A stretch of 34,224 nt of DNA from Verrucomicrobiota bacterium (lineage in GTDB: Bacteria; Verrucomicrobiota; Verrucomicrobiia; Limisphaerales; JACDHS01). The notes beneath the pieces are model-generated. The model saw only the letters and a program-made list of their open reading frames with translations, searched no databases and was not told the origin of the DNA. The DNA is taken from positions 1 through 34,224 of the forward strand of contig JACDHS010000051.1 in NCBI GenBank assembly GCA_013820875.1, written 5' to 3'. Shown piece by piece: positions 13,702-23,139 of the stretch. Within the stretch, counting starts at the first letter, position 1. Each line of letters begins with the position of its first letter. A program made the translations under genes and the position numbers.

Positions 13702-14615
13702 TGTATTTTCTGAAGCGCATTTTAGGAATGGTCCCGCTGTTGTTGATCATCAGCTTCCTGGCGTTTTCACTCATCCGCATGGCCCCGGGCGGTCCATTCG
13801 ACAGGGAACGCAAACCTGCTTCTCCTGAAATCGAGCGCAACCTCGCTGCGAAGTATCACCTGGATAAACCGGTCTGGAAACAATATCTCATCTACCTTGG
13901 CGACCTGGCAAAAGGTGACCTTGGTCCCTCGCTGAAATATCGCAACCACTCTGTTAACGACATCATCAAGCAAGGGCTCCCGGTGTCGTTGATGCTGGGC
14001 GGTTTCGCATTTTGTTTCGCAATGGGTGTCGGCATTCCGCTCGGTTTTTACACCGCAATACGGCGGGGACAATGGGGAGATTACATCGGCAGCTTTTTTG
14101 CATTGCTCGCGTTTTGTATCCCGGCGTTTGTCGTTGGTCCCCTGCTCATCATGTTCTTTTCTATGAAATGGAAAATCTTTCCCGTGGCACTTTGGGAAAC
14201 ACCGCTCCATTTCATTTTGCCGACAGTCGCGCTGGGGCTCTATTTCTCCGGACGCATCGCGCGCCTGATGCGTGAAGGAATGTCGAACACGTTGCATTCG
14301 GAATTCATCACCACGGCTCGCGCAAAGGGGTTGAGTGAAGCTGCCATTCTTTGGAAACACGCTTTTCGTATCGCGGTGCTGCCGGTCGTTTCCTATTCCG
14401 GCCCATTGCTGGCGGACCTGCTAACCGGATCCTTTGTAGTCGAAAATATTTTCCGCATTCCTGGGATAGGCGTGTTCATGGTGAATAGCACGTTGAATCG
14501 TGATTACACCATGGTGGTCGGCCTCGTTCTTCTCTACGCAGTGCTTCTACTCGCCCTGAATCTATTGGTCGATTTCAGCTACAGCCTGCTCGACCGGAGG
14601 GTGCGCTATGAGTGA
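13701..14615 (+). CDS. Peptide ABC transporter permease, OppB/DppB-like
   Basis: The 304-residue inner-membrane protein has about six membrane helices. It begins MYFLKRILGMVPLLLIISFLAF, a hallmark of OppB/DppB permeases. The periplasmic loop after helix 1 carries IRMAPGGPFDRERKP. The ATPase-docking EAA loop is seen as EFITTARAKGLSEAAILWKHAFR, followed by VVENIFRIPGIGVFMVNS. With the next gene it would form the translocation channel. It overlaps the substrate-binding gene by 1 bp and the second permease by 8 bp, so the three genes are translated together. Confidence 0.93.
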   Translation: MYFLKRILGMVPLLLIISFLAFSLIRMAPGGPFDRERKPASPEIERNLAAKYHLDKPVWKQYLIYLGDLAKGDLGPSLKYRNHSVNDIIKQGLPVSLMLGGFAFCFAMGVGIPLGFYTAIRRGQWGDYIGSFFALLAFCIPAFVVGPLLIMFFSMKWKIFPVALWETPLHFILPTVALGLYFSGRIARLMREGMSNTLHSEFITTARAKGLSEAAILWKHAFRIAVLPVVSYSGPLLADLLTGSFVVENIFRIPGIGVFMVNSTLNRDYTMVVGLVLLYAVLLLALNLLVDFSYSLLDRRVRYE

Positions 14616-15648
14616 TCGCGTCGCCACGCCGGCAGAATCAACGTTACCGAATCCTCCTGCCAGGAAGACGGCGGAACACCTGAGCCCGAACCAACGCGCC
14701 TGGATGCGGTTCAAGAAAAACAAACCGGCGGTCATTGGAGGCTGGATTGTCATTGCTGTTGTTTTTCTGGCAATCGTGTGGCCGCTGTTCAGCAACCCAA
14801 AACTCGCCTCCCACCTTCCCGAGGCAATGACTTACGGGCAGGGCACCGTCACCGATGCGCAATTTCAGCCGCCCAGTTCCGCCCATTGGTTTGGAACCGA
14901 TATTCATGGACGCGATTTGTTGAGCCGCTTATTTCATGGAGCGCGCATTTCTTTGCTCGTCGGGGCCGTCGGAGCGACCGTCAGTTTGATCATTGGTGTT
15001 CTTTGGGGAGCGATTGCTGGTTATGTCGGCGGACGGACGGACAGCCTGATGATGCGGTTTGTGGATATTCTTTATTCCCTGCCCTCCATCATTTTCGTCA
15101 TCGTGCTTTTCACAGTGTTTGAGACAAAGCTGAAAACACGGCTCAACGGCTTTCAAAGTTTTCTCGAAGAGACATTCAAGTTCACGTTTGAAACACCGTT
15201 AAGTTCACAAGCGCCGATGTTCTTTCTGTTTATCGGACTGGGCGCTGTATCCTGGCTGACCATGGCGCGGATTGTTCGCGGACAGGTTTTATCTTTGAGA
15301 GGACGCAACTTTGTGGAAGCCAGCAGAGCCCTTGGCGCCAGCCATGCGCGGGTTCTCTTCAAGCACATTCTGCCGAATGTCTATGGGATTATCATTGTCT
15401 ATCTGACGCTCACCGTCCCCGCGATCATTCTCTACGAATCTTTCTTGAGTTATCTCGGGCTGGGCATTCAGCCGCCGCAGGCCAGTTGGGGGTCGCTCAT
15501 TGCCGAAGGAGCGCAACAGATTAATCCCATCCGCATTTATTGGTGGCTGCTCGTTTTTCCCGGCGGAATGCTCGTCACCACCCTGCTCGCCCTCAATTTT
15601 GTCGGCGACGGTTTGCGGGACGCGTTTGACCCGCGGGGAACCCGGTAA
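14608..15648 (+). CDS. Peptide ABC transporter permease, OppC/DppC-like
   Basis: The 346-residue permease has a cytoplasmic N-terminus of about 38 residues with NQRAWMRFKKNKPAVIGG, the usual OppC entry motif. A periplasmic segment has HWFGTDIHGRDLLSRLFHGAR. The EAA loop reads NFVEASRALGASHARVLFKHILPN. The end contains SYLGLGIQPPQASWGSLI and NFVGDGLRDAFDPR, both typical. An insert near 140-175 (ETKLKTRLNGFQSFLEE) lengthens a periplasmic loop. No OppD or OppF ATPase follows; the next gene is a sensor kinase. The importer must share ATPases encoded elsewhere. Confidence 0.93.
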   Translation: MSDRVATPAESTLPNPPARKTAEHLSPNQRAWMRFKKNKPAVIGGWIVIAVVFLAIVWPLFSNPKLASHLPEAMTYGQGTVTDAQFQPPSSAHWFGTDIHGRDLLSRLFHGARISLLVGAVGATVSLIIGVLWGAIAGYVGGRTDSLMMRFVDILYSLPSIIFVIVLFTVFETKLKTRLNGFQSFLEETFKFTFETPLSSQAPMFFLFIGLGAVSWLTMARIVRGQVLSLRGRNFVEASRALGASHARVLFKHILPNVYGIIIVYLTLTVPAIILYESFLSYLGLGIQPPQASWGSLIAEGAQQINPIRIYWWLLVFPGGMLVTTLLALNFVGDGLRDAFDPRGTR

Positions 15649-15698
15649 ACCAAAGACTCGACTCTGCTCCGCGTTGCCTATATTTTCTTTCATACGGC

Positions 15699-18600
15699 AT
15701 GTCTCTGAAACATCAGATGGGGTTGTTGTTCCGCAGTTTTTTATTCCTGTTTTTATTATTCCTGTTTGTTCCCAGGGCCAGCGCCATTGAAAGCGGGTGC
15801 AATCTTCTGAACATCGACGAAGCGGAGTATCTGCACCAGATATGGCGCGCCGAAGACGGCTTGCGCTCCCCCATGGTGAAGGCAATTTTGCAAAGCCGCT
15901 CCGGCTATTTGTGGTTCTGCACGGATGAGTCTTTTGTCCGTTTTGATGGTGTTCGCTTCCAGGAAATCGAAATCAAAACCACGGCTGAAAGAACCGATCG
16001 ATGGTTCACTGGCCTCGCGGAAGCTCATGACGGGAGCATTTGGGCTTCCAGTCTGAACGGCGGAGTCGTCCGCTTTCAAGGAGACACCCTCTCCCACTAC
16101 GATATGTCGCACGGACTGCTCACCAACTATGTCCTTTCCATCTTTCACGACAGCAAAAGCAATCTTTGGGTGGGAACCGCACTTGGCCTGAATCGTTTCG
16201 AGAACGGACGTTTTATCAGCTATACCAATGAACCCGGTTTAGTAGTGGAAGCCGTTCGAGCCATCACCGAAGACAGCAAGGGCAATCTCTGGATCGGAAC
16301 CGCCAAAGGTTTGGTCGCGATGCGCGACGGTCTCTTCCAAACATTCACCACGGACGACCTCCTTATTTTTGACGGGGTACTGAGCCTGTTCGAAGATCGC
16401 CAGGGGCGGTTATGGGTCGGAACAACTGTTGGACTCACTTGCCTGGTGGATGGCAGACCCATGCATTACACGACTGACGAGGGGCTGGCGCACAACACCA
16501 TTCGCGCCATTTTCCAGGATCGTTTCGGTAATATTTGGATCGGTTCCCAGGGTGGTCTGCAAAAATACAATAATGGAATCTTTTCAATTGTGCGGGTCGC
16601 TGACAGTACATCGGTAGATTTCGACGGTATCTCTTTCGTCTATGCGTTGAATGAAGATCATGAGGGAAATCTGTGGGTCGGAAACAACCTGGGATTGAAT
16701 CGTCTCAAAATTCAAAAGATCAAAACACTGACTAAGAACGACGGGCTGCCCCACAATCTTATCACTTCTGTTTTAGAAGATCGCGACCATAACTTGTGGA
16801 TCGCCACCTACGGTGGCGGTTTATCCCGATTGGCCAGCGGCCGGATCACCGTCTTTACGACAGATCACGGTTTACCGAACAATCACCTCCTTGGGCTTTG
16901 GCAGACTAAAGATGGCGCGATCTGGGTTGGCTCAGACCAAAAAGGCGTTACGCGAATTAAAGACGGTGTGTTTACGACCTATACAGACGGGAACACAAAG
17001 GAAAGGCCGTCGGAAAATACAGTTCGGGCGATTTTCGAAGATAGCGAAGGCACCCTCTGGCTCGGTCGCAATTCCGGCATGGTCCGCCTGCACAACGGTC
17101 AGATTATAGACTCGCCATTATATCCGGACGGTAACATTAAAAAGATAATCGAAGCCCGCGACGGAACGTTGTGGATTGCCTCCACTCAGGGGTTGACCTC
17201 GCTGCGCAAGAATCAAAGCGTCCTCTACACACGGAAAAATGGACTGCCGAGCGATCTTATTAATACCGTTTTCGAAGATTCCGAAGGCTACTTGTGGGTC
17301 GCAACCGAGAGCGGCGGCATTCATCGCAAAACGAATCAAGGATTTTCCCCTTCTCCACCTTCCCTTACAGAGCGCATTTTGCACATCACGGAGGATCAAT
17401 CAGGCAATTTGTGGCTCTCCACTCGTAACGGGATCTTTACCCTCAGCAAGAAACAGCTAAACTCCTTTGTGTCCGGCGAACAGGCCTCTGTGGAGGTGGT
17501 CTCCTACGGAAGACGCGATGGAATGAAACGCGCTCAATGCAATGGCATTGCTAATCCGGCTGGCTGGAACACGCATGATGGCCGGATCTGGTTCCCTACC
17601 ATGTATGGATTGGTGGTGTTCGATCCGAAAACCATTTTTAACAACGATGCCCCCCCTCCGCTGCTGATGCAGGACATCTCTGTCGATGGCAAACCGTTTC
17701 CGGTGCAGTCCGAATTCCACTTACCACCTGGCGAAGGCCAAATCGAATTTCACTACGCGGCCCTCAGTTTCCAGGCGATGGAACGCGTTTATTATCAATA
17801 TATTTTGGAAGGATTCGAGACCAACTGGGTGGATGCCGGCAGCCGCCGTATCGCCCGCTACACCAACCTGCGCCCGGGCCAATATCGTTTCCGTGTCAAA
17901 GCCAGCAACAATGACGGTGTTTGGAACGAGGCTGCCTTGACGACGACATTTTCTCTCGCGCCGCATTTTTATCAGACAAAAGGATTCTACGCGGCGTGCG
18001 TGCTGGCCACGGTACTTTTCGGGATGGGCATTAATGCAATCCGCATCAGGCAAATGCAACGTCGGGAGTTGCAGCTAAGCCAACTTGTGGAACACCGTAC
18101 TGCCAAACTGGAAGAAGCCCTCCGCTCCATGGAACGTTTCAACTACAGCATCGCGCACGACCTGCGCGCACCCCTCCGGGCTGTTCGCGGGTTCACCCAG
18201 GCTATCTGCGAAGATTACAACCAGGCCTTCGATGCCACTGGAAAAGAATATTGCAAACGTATCGAAGGCTCCATCGAACGAATGGACCAGTTGATTGACG
18301 ATCTCCTGACCTACGGGCGACTGACGCACACCGAGATTCATCTCGGATGGGTGGACTCAGAATCGGTCTTCAGGAAAGTGATCTGCGATTTCCAATGCAT
18401 CATCCAGGAAAAGAACGCCAGGATCGATGCGTCACTCCCGCTGCCGAAAGTTTGGGCCAACAGCACTTTGCTTGAACAAATTTTCAGCAATCTTATTGGC
18501 AACGCATTGAAGTTTGTTTCCCCGAATGAATCGCCAGAGCTTAAAGTCTGGGCGGAGAGCAAACCACACGGCACCCGCATCTATGTGAAAGATAATGGCA

Positions 18601-18806
18601 TCGGCGTCGCCTCTGAACATCAGGAACGCATCTTCCGGGTATTCGAAAGATTGCACCGCAACGAGGCTTATCCTGGGACCGGCATTGGTCTGGCCATTGT
18701 CGAAAAAGCAGCCGAACGGATGGAGGGCCGGGTGGGCGTAATTTCTGAACTGGGCAAGGGCAGTTGCTTCTGGATTGATCTTCCCAGACCACAAAAGAAT
18801 CATTAG
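15699..18806 (+). CDS. Membrane sensor histidine kinase with double beta-propeller and Y_Y_Y domain
   Basis: The 1035-residue protein has a signal peptide (1-28, ending PRASA). About a dozen or more two-component-regulator propeller repeats follow, of the form EDxxGNLWIGTxxGL, over about residues 50-660. That is enough for two seven-bladed propellers. A Y_Y_Y domain (about 680-755) and one membrane helix (about 762-781) lead to the cytoplasmic kinase. The phospho-acceptor H820 lies in SIAHDLRAPLRAV. The ATPase domain shows LEQIFSNLIGNALKF, VKDNGIGV and GTGIGLAIVEKAA. No receiver or DNA-binding domain is attached and no response regulator is adjacent, so its partner is elsewhere. In Bacteroidota such sensors often detect polysaccharides; the ligand here is unknown. 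Confidence 0.92.
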   Translation: MSLKHQMGLLFRSFLFLFLLFLFVPRASAIESGCNLLNIDEAEYLHQIWRAEDGLRSPMVKAILQSRSGYLWFCTDESFVRFDGVRFQEIEIKTTAERTDRWFTGLAEAHDGSIWASSLNGGVVRFQGDTLSHYDMSHGLLTNYVLSIFHDSKSNLWVGTALGLNRFENGRFISYTNEPGLVVEAVRAITEDSKGNLWIGTAKGLVAMRDGLFQTFTTDDLLIFDGVLSLFEDRQGRLWVGTTVGLTCLVDGRPMHYTTDEGLAHNTIRAIFQDRFGNIWIGSQGGLQKYNNGIFSIVRVADSTSVDFDGISFVYALNEDHEGNLWVGNNLGLNRLKIQKIKTLTKNDGLPHNLITSVLEDRDHNLWIATYGGGLSRLASGRITVFTTDHGLPNNHLLGLWQTKDGAIWVGSDQKGVTRIKDGVFTTYTDGNTKERPSENTVRAIFEDSEGTLWLGRNSGMVRLHNGQIIDSPLYPDGNIKKIIEARDGTLWIASTQGLTSLRKNQSVLYTRKNGLPSDLINTVFEDSEGYLWVATESGGIHRKTNQGFSPSPPSLTERILHITEDQSGNLWLSTRNGIFTLSKKQLNSFVSGEQASVEVVSYGRRDGMKRAQCNGIANPAGWNTHDGRIWFPTMYGLVVFDPKTIFNNDAPPPLLMQDISVDGKPFPVQSEFHLPPGEGQIEFHYAALSFQAMERVYYQYILEGFETNWVDAGSRRIARYTNLRPGQYRFRVKASNNDGVWNEAALTTTFSLAPHFYQTKGFYAACVLATVLFGMGINAIRIRQMQRRELQLSQLVEHRTAKLEEALRSMERFNYSIAHDLRAPLRAVRGFTQAICEDYNQAFDATGKEYCKRIEGSIERMDQLIDDLLTYGRLTHTEIHLGWVDSESVFRKVICDFQCIIQEKNARIDASLPLPKVWANSTLLEQIFSNLIGNALKFVSPNESPELKVWAESKPHGTRIYVKDNGIGVASEHQERIFRVFERLHRNEAYPGTGIGLAIVEKAAERMEGRVGVISELGKGSCFWIDLPRPQKNH

Positions 18807-18951
18807 CATAGAAATACCCGGTTGACGTCTCGTGCTCCGTGCCTCAGTTTTCTCGTTCGGGCCGCAGGCTGAAAACCTATTTGTTCGTCTTCGCTGGAGT
18901 TCGAAAGAATGGTTCTCCGTTAAATTGACGCAGTCGGCTACCGATTTTTTA

Positions 18952-20562
18952 ATGTTAACAATTCGTGATCTCAAGATGACCCTCGGCGGTCGCACACTGT
19001 TCGAAAACGCTTCGTTCCAGGTCAATTACGGCGACCGCGTCGCCCTGGTCGGCCCTAACGGTGCCGGTAAATCAACCCTGTTCTCCATCATTCTCAAACA
19101 ACGCGATCCCGATTCCGGCACTATCGAGCGCGATGAGTGGACGATGGTCGGTTATCTCCCGCAAGAAGGTGAAGCTCACGGTGACGAATCTGTGCTCGAC
19201 GTTGCCACTGGGCGAGTGGACGAATTACCGCGTCTTGAAAAACGCCTGCAGGAACTCGAAGCCGCTGGAAATGTTTCCAGCCCGGAATACATGGAGTCTC
19301 ACGCCAAACACGACGCCCTGAATGATCCACAGGTGGAAACCAAGGCTAAGAAAATGTTGCGCGGACTCGGCTACAAAGAAACGGACTTCAACCGCAAAGC
19401 TCGGGAAATGAGCGGTGGCTGGATCATGCGCGCCCGGCTTGCCCGACTGCTCGTCATGGAACCCGACCTTCTCCTGCTGGATGAACCGACCAACCATCTC
19501 GACCTGGTTTCACTGCTTTGGCTGCAAAAATATCTCAAGAACTATTCCGGCGCCCTGCTCCTCATTTCGCACGATCGCCAGTTCATGGATGAAATCGTCA
19601 CGCAGGTACACGACATTTCGGAGAAAAAGCTGATCGCCTATACTGGCAATTATTCGGACTTCCTTGTGCAACGGGAAGAGCGCTACGAACAGCAAGTATC
19701 CGCCTACAAAAATCAGCAGAAAGAAATTCAGTCGCTCCAGGAATTCGTCGACCGCTTTCGTTCCGTCACCTCCAAAGCTTCCCAGGCGATGAGCAAGCTC
19801 AAACAAATCGAGCGCATTGAACTGATCGAAAAGCCAGTCGCCCCCAAAAAGCCGTTTCGCTTTCAAATCCCGCAACCACCTCGCGGGGGACAGCGTGCCG
19901 TGTCGCTTCGCGGAATCCACATGTCTTACGGCACGAATACGGTTTACGAGGGCCTTGACCTCACCGTGGAACGGGGCGAACGCACCGTGCTGGTCGGACC
20001 GAACGGGGCAGGCAAATCGACGTTGTTAAAGATTCTCGCCGGAGTCGTTGAATTCCAACAAGGCGAACGTGATCTCGGTCACAACGCCAAGATCGGTTAT
20101 TTCAGTCAGCATCGCTCCGCCACACTTGATCCGGACAAGACGGTGCTCGATGAAGTTATGGCCAGTGCCCCTTTGATGCGGGAAGACGAAGCTCGCGGGA
20201 TTCTCGGGTCATTTCTTTTCCGCAAAGACGAGATATTTAAAAAGACGGACGTGCTCAGCGGTGGTGAAAAAACGCGGCTGAACCTGATTAAGTTTCTCGT
20301 TGATCCACCGAATCTGCTGCTGATGGACGAACCAACCACGCATTTGGACATTCATACAGTCGAGTCGCTGACCCTCGCCCTCGAACGTTACGATGGCACG
20401 CTCGTATTCATTTCCCACGACGTCCATTTCATCCGTCATCTCGCCACAAAAGTGCTCCACGTAAATGACGGCAAGATCAGCCCGTATGTAGGAGGTTATG
20501 ATTACTTCCTGGAGAAAACGGGGGGCCTCGAAGACGAGCGAGCTGCGCTGACTGCCAAATAG
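18952..20562 (+). CDS. ABC-F family ATPase (translation-associated)
   Basis: The 536-residue soluble protein holds two ABC ATPase domains without membrane segments. Domain 1 has the Walker A motif GPNGAGKST (residues 34-42), the signature MSGGW and LLLLDEPTNHLD. A charged linker (about 240-300) contains YEQQVSAYKNQQKEIQ and KASQAMSKLKQIERIE, the P-site tRNA interaction motif region of ABC-F proteins. Domain 2 repeats GPNGAGKST, LSGGEKTRL and LLLMDEPTTHLD. ABC-F proteins act on the ribosome E site to relieve stalled or blocked translation. The pattern is closest to the housekeeping Uup/YbiT/EttA groups, so antibiotic resistance is not implied. The frame is open to 18832, but MLTIRDLKMTLGG at 18952 begins the first domain. 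Confidence 0.93.
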   Translation: MLTIRDLKMTLGGRTLFENASFQVNYGDRVALVGPNGAGKSTLFSIILKQRDPDSGTIERDEWTMVGYLPQEGEAHGDESVLDVATGRVDELPRLEKRLQELEAAGNVSSPEYMESHAKHDALNDPQVETKAKKMLRGLGYKETDFNRKAREMSGGWIMRARLARLLVMEPDLLLLDEPTNHLDLVSLLWLQKYLKNYSGALLLISHDRQFMDEIVTQVHDISEKKLIAYTGNYSDFLVQREERYEQQVSAYKNQQKEIQSLQEFVDRFRSVTSKASQAMSKLKQIERIELIEKPVAPKKPFRFQIPQPPRGGQRAVSLRGIHMSYGTNTVYEGLDLTVERGERTVLVGPNGAGKSTLLKILAGVVEFQQGERDLGHNAKIGYFSQHRSATLDPDKTVLDEVMASAPLMREDEARGILGSFLFRKDEIFKKTDVLSGGEKTRLNLIKFLVDPPNLLLMDEPTTHLDIHTVESLTLALERYDGTLVFISHDVHFIRHLATKVLHVNDGKISPYVGGYDYFLEKTGGLEDERAALTAK

Positions 20563-20955
20563 TTACATCAACCTAAAAACGGCAGGTACTTGATAAAACG
20601 TCCATCAGAATAACCAATGTTGCCTTTGCAAGTGCCTGAAATAAAGCTGTTTGTGACTTTAGGATCAACTGCGGAGCAGTTGACCGGAATCAGCACTTCC
20701 CTATCGCGGCTCCGATTGGGTTATGCTGGATGGACCGATGGACCATGTTCCGAACGGAACGCCTCTCGGTTTCGCTCAAAAAACGGCGAGACAGGCGAAA
20801 AGACGTGACGATCATGCAGGTTTTTGGGCTTTCAGCGACTGCCTTCTGTCTCATTACAATTACAGATTCGTCCGACAAAACCGTTCCAAATCACGACTTT
20901 AAATTTTTACCTCTTGCCTAAAGTGAACTGGATTTTGCACGCTTGCGTTCGCTGA
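20563..20955. other. Intergenic stretch without a supported gene
   Basis: These 393 bp hold only short open frames (about 60 codons) with no recognisable protein and no ribosome binding site. One perfect triloop palindrome is present at 20665-20683. The ABC-F message has no clear terminator here. The promoter of the ROK-family gene should lie in the right half, but no convincing pair of boxes was found. Confidence 0.6.
20665..20683. repeat. Triloop palindrome
   Basis: TCAACTGC and GCAGTTGA pair perfectly around GGA. There is no T-tract. It is one of several short triloop palindromes in the gaps of this window. Confidence 0.55.
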
Positions 20956-22380
20956 ATGAATACGAATAACGGATTGCCTCTGATACCTCCCAGGATTGTT
21001 CCCGTTCTTGACCTGAATTTTCGTCCCGCTGTTTTGGCTAATCGTGCCTTCCGCCAGGAAGTCCGAACATCCGGCAACGTGTTTCCGCTCACGATCGCCT
21101 TGGAACAAGCGGATGGCTCCACGTTTCACTTTTCTACAGAAATATTTGCCGAAGGTCATCCGAAGGCAGTCGGCAATTTTATTTATGTCGAGCGCATCGT
21201 AAAGTTCCTGCTCTGGGCCTGGGGCGGTTATCGGGTTTATCTCAACGGCCCTGCCTCCCTCGGAGATAAACTAAAAGCGCACTTTGCCGAAACTCCCACG
21301 GGTAAGTTCGACGCCGATATTATGGGTAATCGTATTTATGAACGGCCTTTTGAAATCGTCGTGACTGACCTCATTCCGTCCGCTCGCGCCGCCACCGCTC
21401 CGCTTGGCCGGCATCTGGATGGTTGCCGGATCGGATTCGATCTCGGTGGCAGCGATCGTAAAACGGCGGCGGTGATCGATGGCAAAGTGGTCTTCAGCGA
21501 AGAAGTGGTATGGGATCCCTACATGCAACCCGACCCCGATTATCATTTGGCCGGCATCATGGATTCGTTACAGAAAGCAGCAGAACATTTGCCGCGCGTG
21601 GATGCCATTGGCGGCAGTGCGGCGGGTGTTTATGTGAACAATCGCGTCAAAGTCGCTTCTTTGTTTCGCGGTGTTTCCAAAGAGGATTTTAAAAAACGCG
21701 TGAAGGATATGTTCCTCGAAGTAAAAACGAAGTGGAACAATGTACCGTTCGAAATCGTAAACGACGGGGAAGTGACCGCGCTAGCCGGGTCGATGTCGCT
21801 CAACCGGAATGCAGTTTTGGGTATTGCGATGGGCACAAGTCAGGCTGGCGGTTATGTCACGCCCGAGGGAAATATCACCACCTGGTTGAACGAACTGGCT
21901 TTCATGCCGGTGGATTACAATCCGAATGCCGCACGGGATGAATGGAGTGGCGATTACGGTTGCGGCGTGCAGTATTTTTCTCAGCAAGCGGTTGCAAAAT
22001 TGATTCCTGCCTCGGGTCTCGAAGTGGATTCAAATCTTGGTTTCCCAGAGAAGCTGAAGGCGGTGCAGAGTTTCATGGAGAACAACGACGAACGTGCCGC
22101 AAAGATTTACCAGACGATCGGCACCTATCTCGGCTATGCCGTTGCACATTACGCAGATTTCTATGACTTGGAAAACGTGCTGATTCTCGGCCGTGTCACG
22201 AGCGGCAAAGGCGGTGACATCATCCTGGATGGAGCGAAGGAAGTGTTGAAAGCGGAGTTCCCGGAGCTTGCGCAAAAGATCACTTTTCACGTCCCTGACG
22301 AGAAAGACAAACGGCATGGACAGGCGATTGCTGCCGCAAGTTTACCAAAAATCGATCAGGAAATCCGCGAGGTAGCGTAA
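20956..22380 (+). CDS. ROK-family sugar kinase-like protein with N-terminal extension
   Basis: The 474-residue protein has a C-terminal ROK/hexokinase-type fold. The ATP-site motif RIGFDLGGSDRKTAAVIDG begins at residue 158. The catalytic-type aspartate D270 lies in EIVNDGEVTALAGS, and GIAMGTSQAGGYV follows. ROK proteins usually run to about 300-320 residues. This one has an extra 155-residue N-terminal region of unknown fold (NFRPAVLANRAFRQEV, FIYVERIVKFLLWAWGGYRVYL). The ROK zinc motif CxCGxxGCxE is missing; the matching region reads DEWSGDYGCGVQYFSQQAV. There is no helix-turn-helix, so it is probably an enzyme rather than a repressor. The sugar is unknown. It converges on the respiratory operon. 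Confidence 0.82.
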   Translation: MNTNNGLPLIPPRIVPVLDLNFRPAVLANRAFRQEVRTSGNVFPLTIALEQADGSTFHFSTEIFAEGHPKAVGNFIYVERIVKFLLWAWGGYRVYLNGPASLGDKLKAHFAETPTGKFDADIMGNRIYERPFEIVVTDLIPSARAATAPLGRHLDGCRIGFDLGGSDRKTAAVIDGKVVFSEEVVWDPYMQPDPDYHLAGIMDSLQKAAEHLPRVDAIGGSAAGVYVNNRVKVASLFRGVSKEDFKKRVKDMFLEVKTKWNNVPFEIVNDGEVTALAGSMSLNRNAVLGIAMGTSQAGGYVTPEGNITTWLNELAFMPVDYNPNAARDEWSGDYGCGVQYFSQQAVAKLIPASGLEVDSNLGFPEKLKAVQSFMENNDERAAKIYQTIGTYLGYAVAHYADFYDLENVLILGRVTSGKGGDIILDGAKEVLKAEFPELAQKITFHVPDEKDKRHGQAIAAASLPKIDQEIREVA

Positions 22381-22465
22381 CACCCCATCGCCAGCTTGCA
22401 TACGGCCGACGACTCTCTGGATTTCAAGTAACTCGTTACCTCTCTTCTACGAAGGTGTAAAAACA

Positions 22466-22490
22466 AAAGCCCGCTCTTGCAGCGGGCTTT
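22466..22490 (-). terminator. Intrinsic terminator of the ACIII operon
   Basis: AAAGCCCGCT and AGCGGGCTTT form a perfect 10-bp stem with a 5-nt loop. On the minus strand the stem is followed by a T-rich run (TTTTGTTTTT), which is the classical form, 26 bp after the last gene of the operon. On the plus strand the following bases are only weakly T-rich, so it may also end the ROK-family transcript less efficiently. Confidence 0.9.
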
Positions 22491-22515
22491 GCTTTCGAAA
22501 ACGACAAACGGAAGA

Positions 22516-23139
22516 TTATTCGGTCTCAGGAATCTTGAGCAACTCCTCGGCAGTCCAGGGTTGAGTTCGGCTATCCATCGTTGGCCGATGAGCCTTAACC
22601 TGTTCGACAGTAACTGCAGATGCATTGTTTCCCCAAGCTGCGTTACCTCGAATATAAGTTAATACAGCCGCCAAATCCTCATCCGAAAGACCTAGCTGTT
22701 GTCCCATGGCTAACATCGCTAAATTCCATTCTGTGCCTTTTACCGTAATCGGCCCTGTCAAACCATTGTACGCGATGAGCAATGCTCGTCCAGGCCCCGG
22801 CGTTAACACCCATTCGGAACCGGCCACTGGCGGGGCAACACCTGGACTGCCCAAACCGCTAGGTTGATGACAACCAGCACATGCGAGCGCATAAATCTTT
22901 TCACCGCGCTCGAACACGTCATCACCCGATTTCTTGGGGTGAAGCTTCGCTACTTCTTTCACCGATTTGAAAGGAGCATATACCTCTTTTCTAAAACCAC
23001 CGCCGTATTGATCAATGTGCAGGGCGCCCCAGTAGAGCAGCAATGCGAGCACGACGAAAATGAAAACGGGAGCAGCCGTCTGCGAAGCTTTTGGCTCCGA
23101 TTCATCATTGCGAACAGATTTCTTGGCGTCCGACTTCAT
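22516..23139 (-). CDS. Membrane-anchored monoheme cytochrome c
   Basis: The 207-residue protein has an N-terminal anchor (about 24-42) and a periplasmic cytochrome c domain. One heme site is seen, C87-A-G-C90-H91 in ALACAGCHQPSGLG. The likely axial methionine lies in LAMLAMGQQLGLSDEDLAAVLTYIR (M142 or M145). In position it takes the place of CcoP of a cbb3 oxidase, but CcoP carries two hemes and this protein only one. It could carry electrons between the ACIII cytochromes and a terminal oxidase. Its ATG overlaps the CcoO-like stop by 4 bp, and it is the last gene before the operon terminator. Confidence 0.88.
   Translation of the reverse strand: MKSDAKKSVRNDESEPKASQTAAPVFIFVVLALLLYWGALHIDQYGGGFRKEVYAPFKSVKEVAKLHPKKSGDDVFERGEKIYALACAGCHQPSGLGSPGVAPPVAGSEWVLTPGPGRALLIAYNGLTGPITVKGTEWNLAMLAMGQQLGLSDEDLAAVLTYIRGNAAWGNNASAVTVEQVKAHRPTMDSRTQPWTAEELLKIPETE

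Noticed and set aside
20617-20808. Small gene between the ABC-F and ROK-like genes
   Set aside because: 63 codons, no ribosome binding site, no recognisable protein, and it contains a palindromic repeat.
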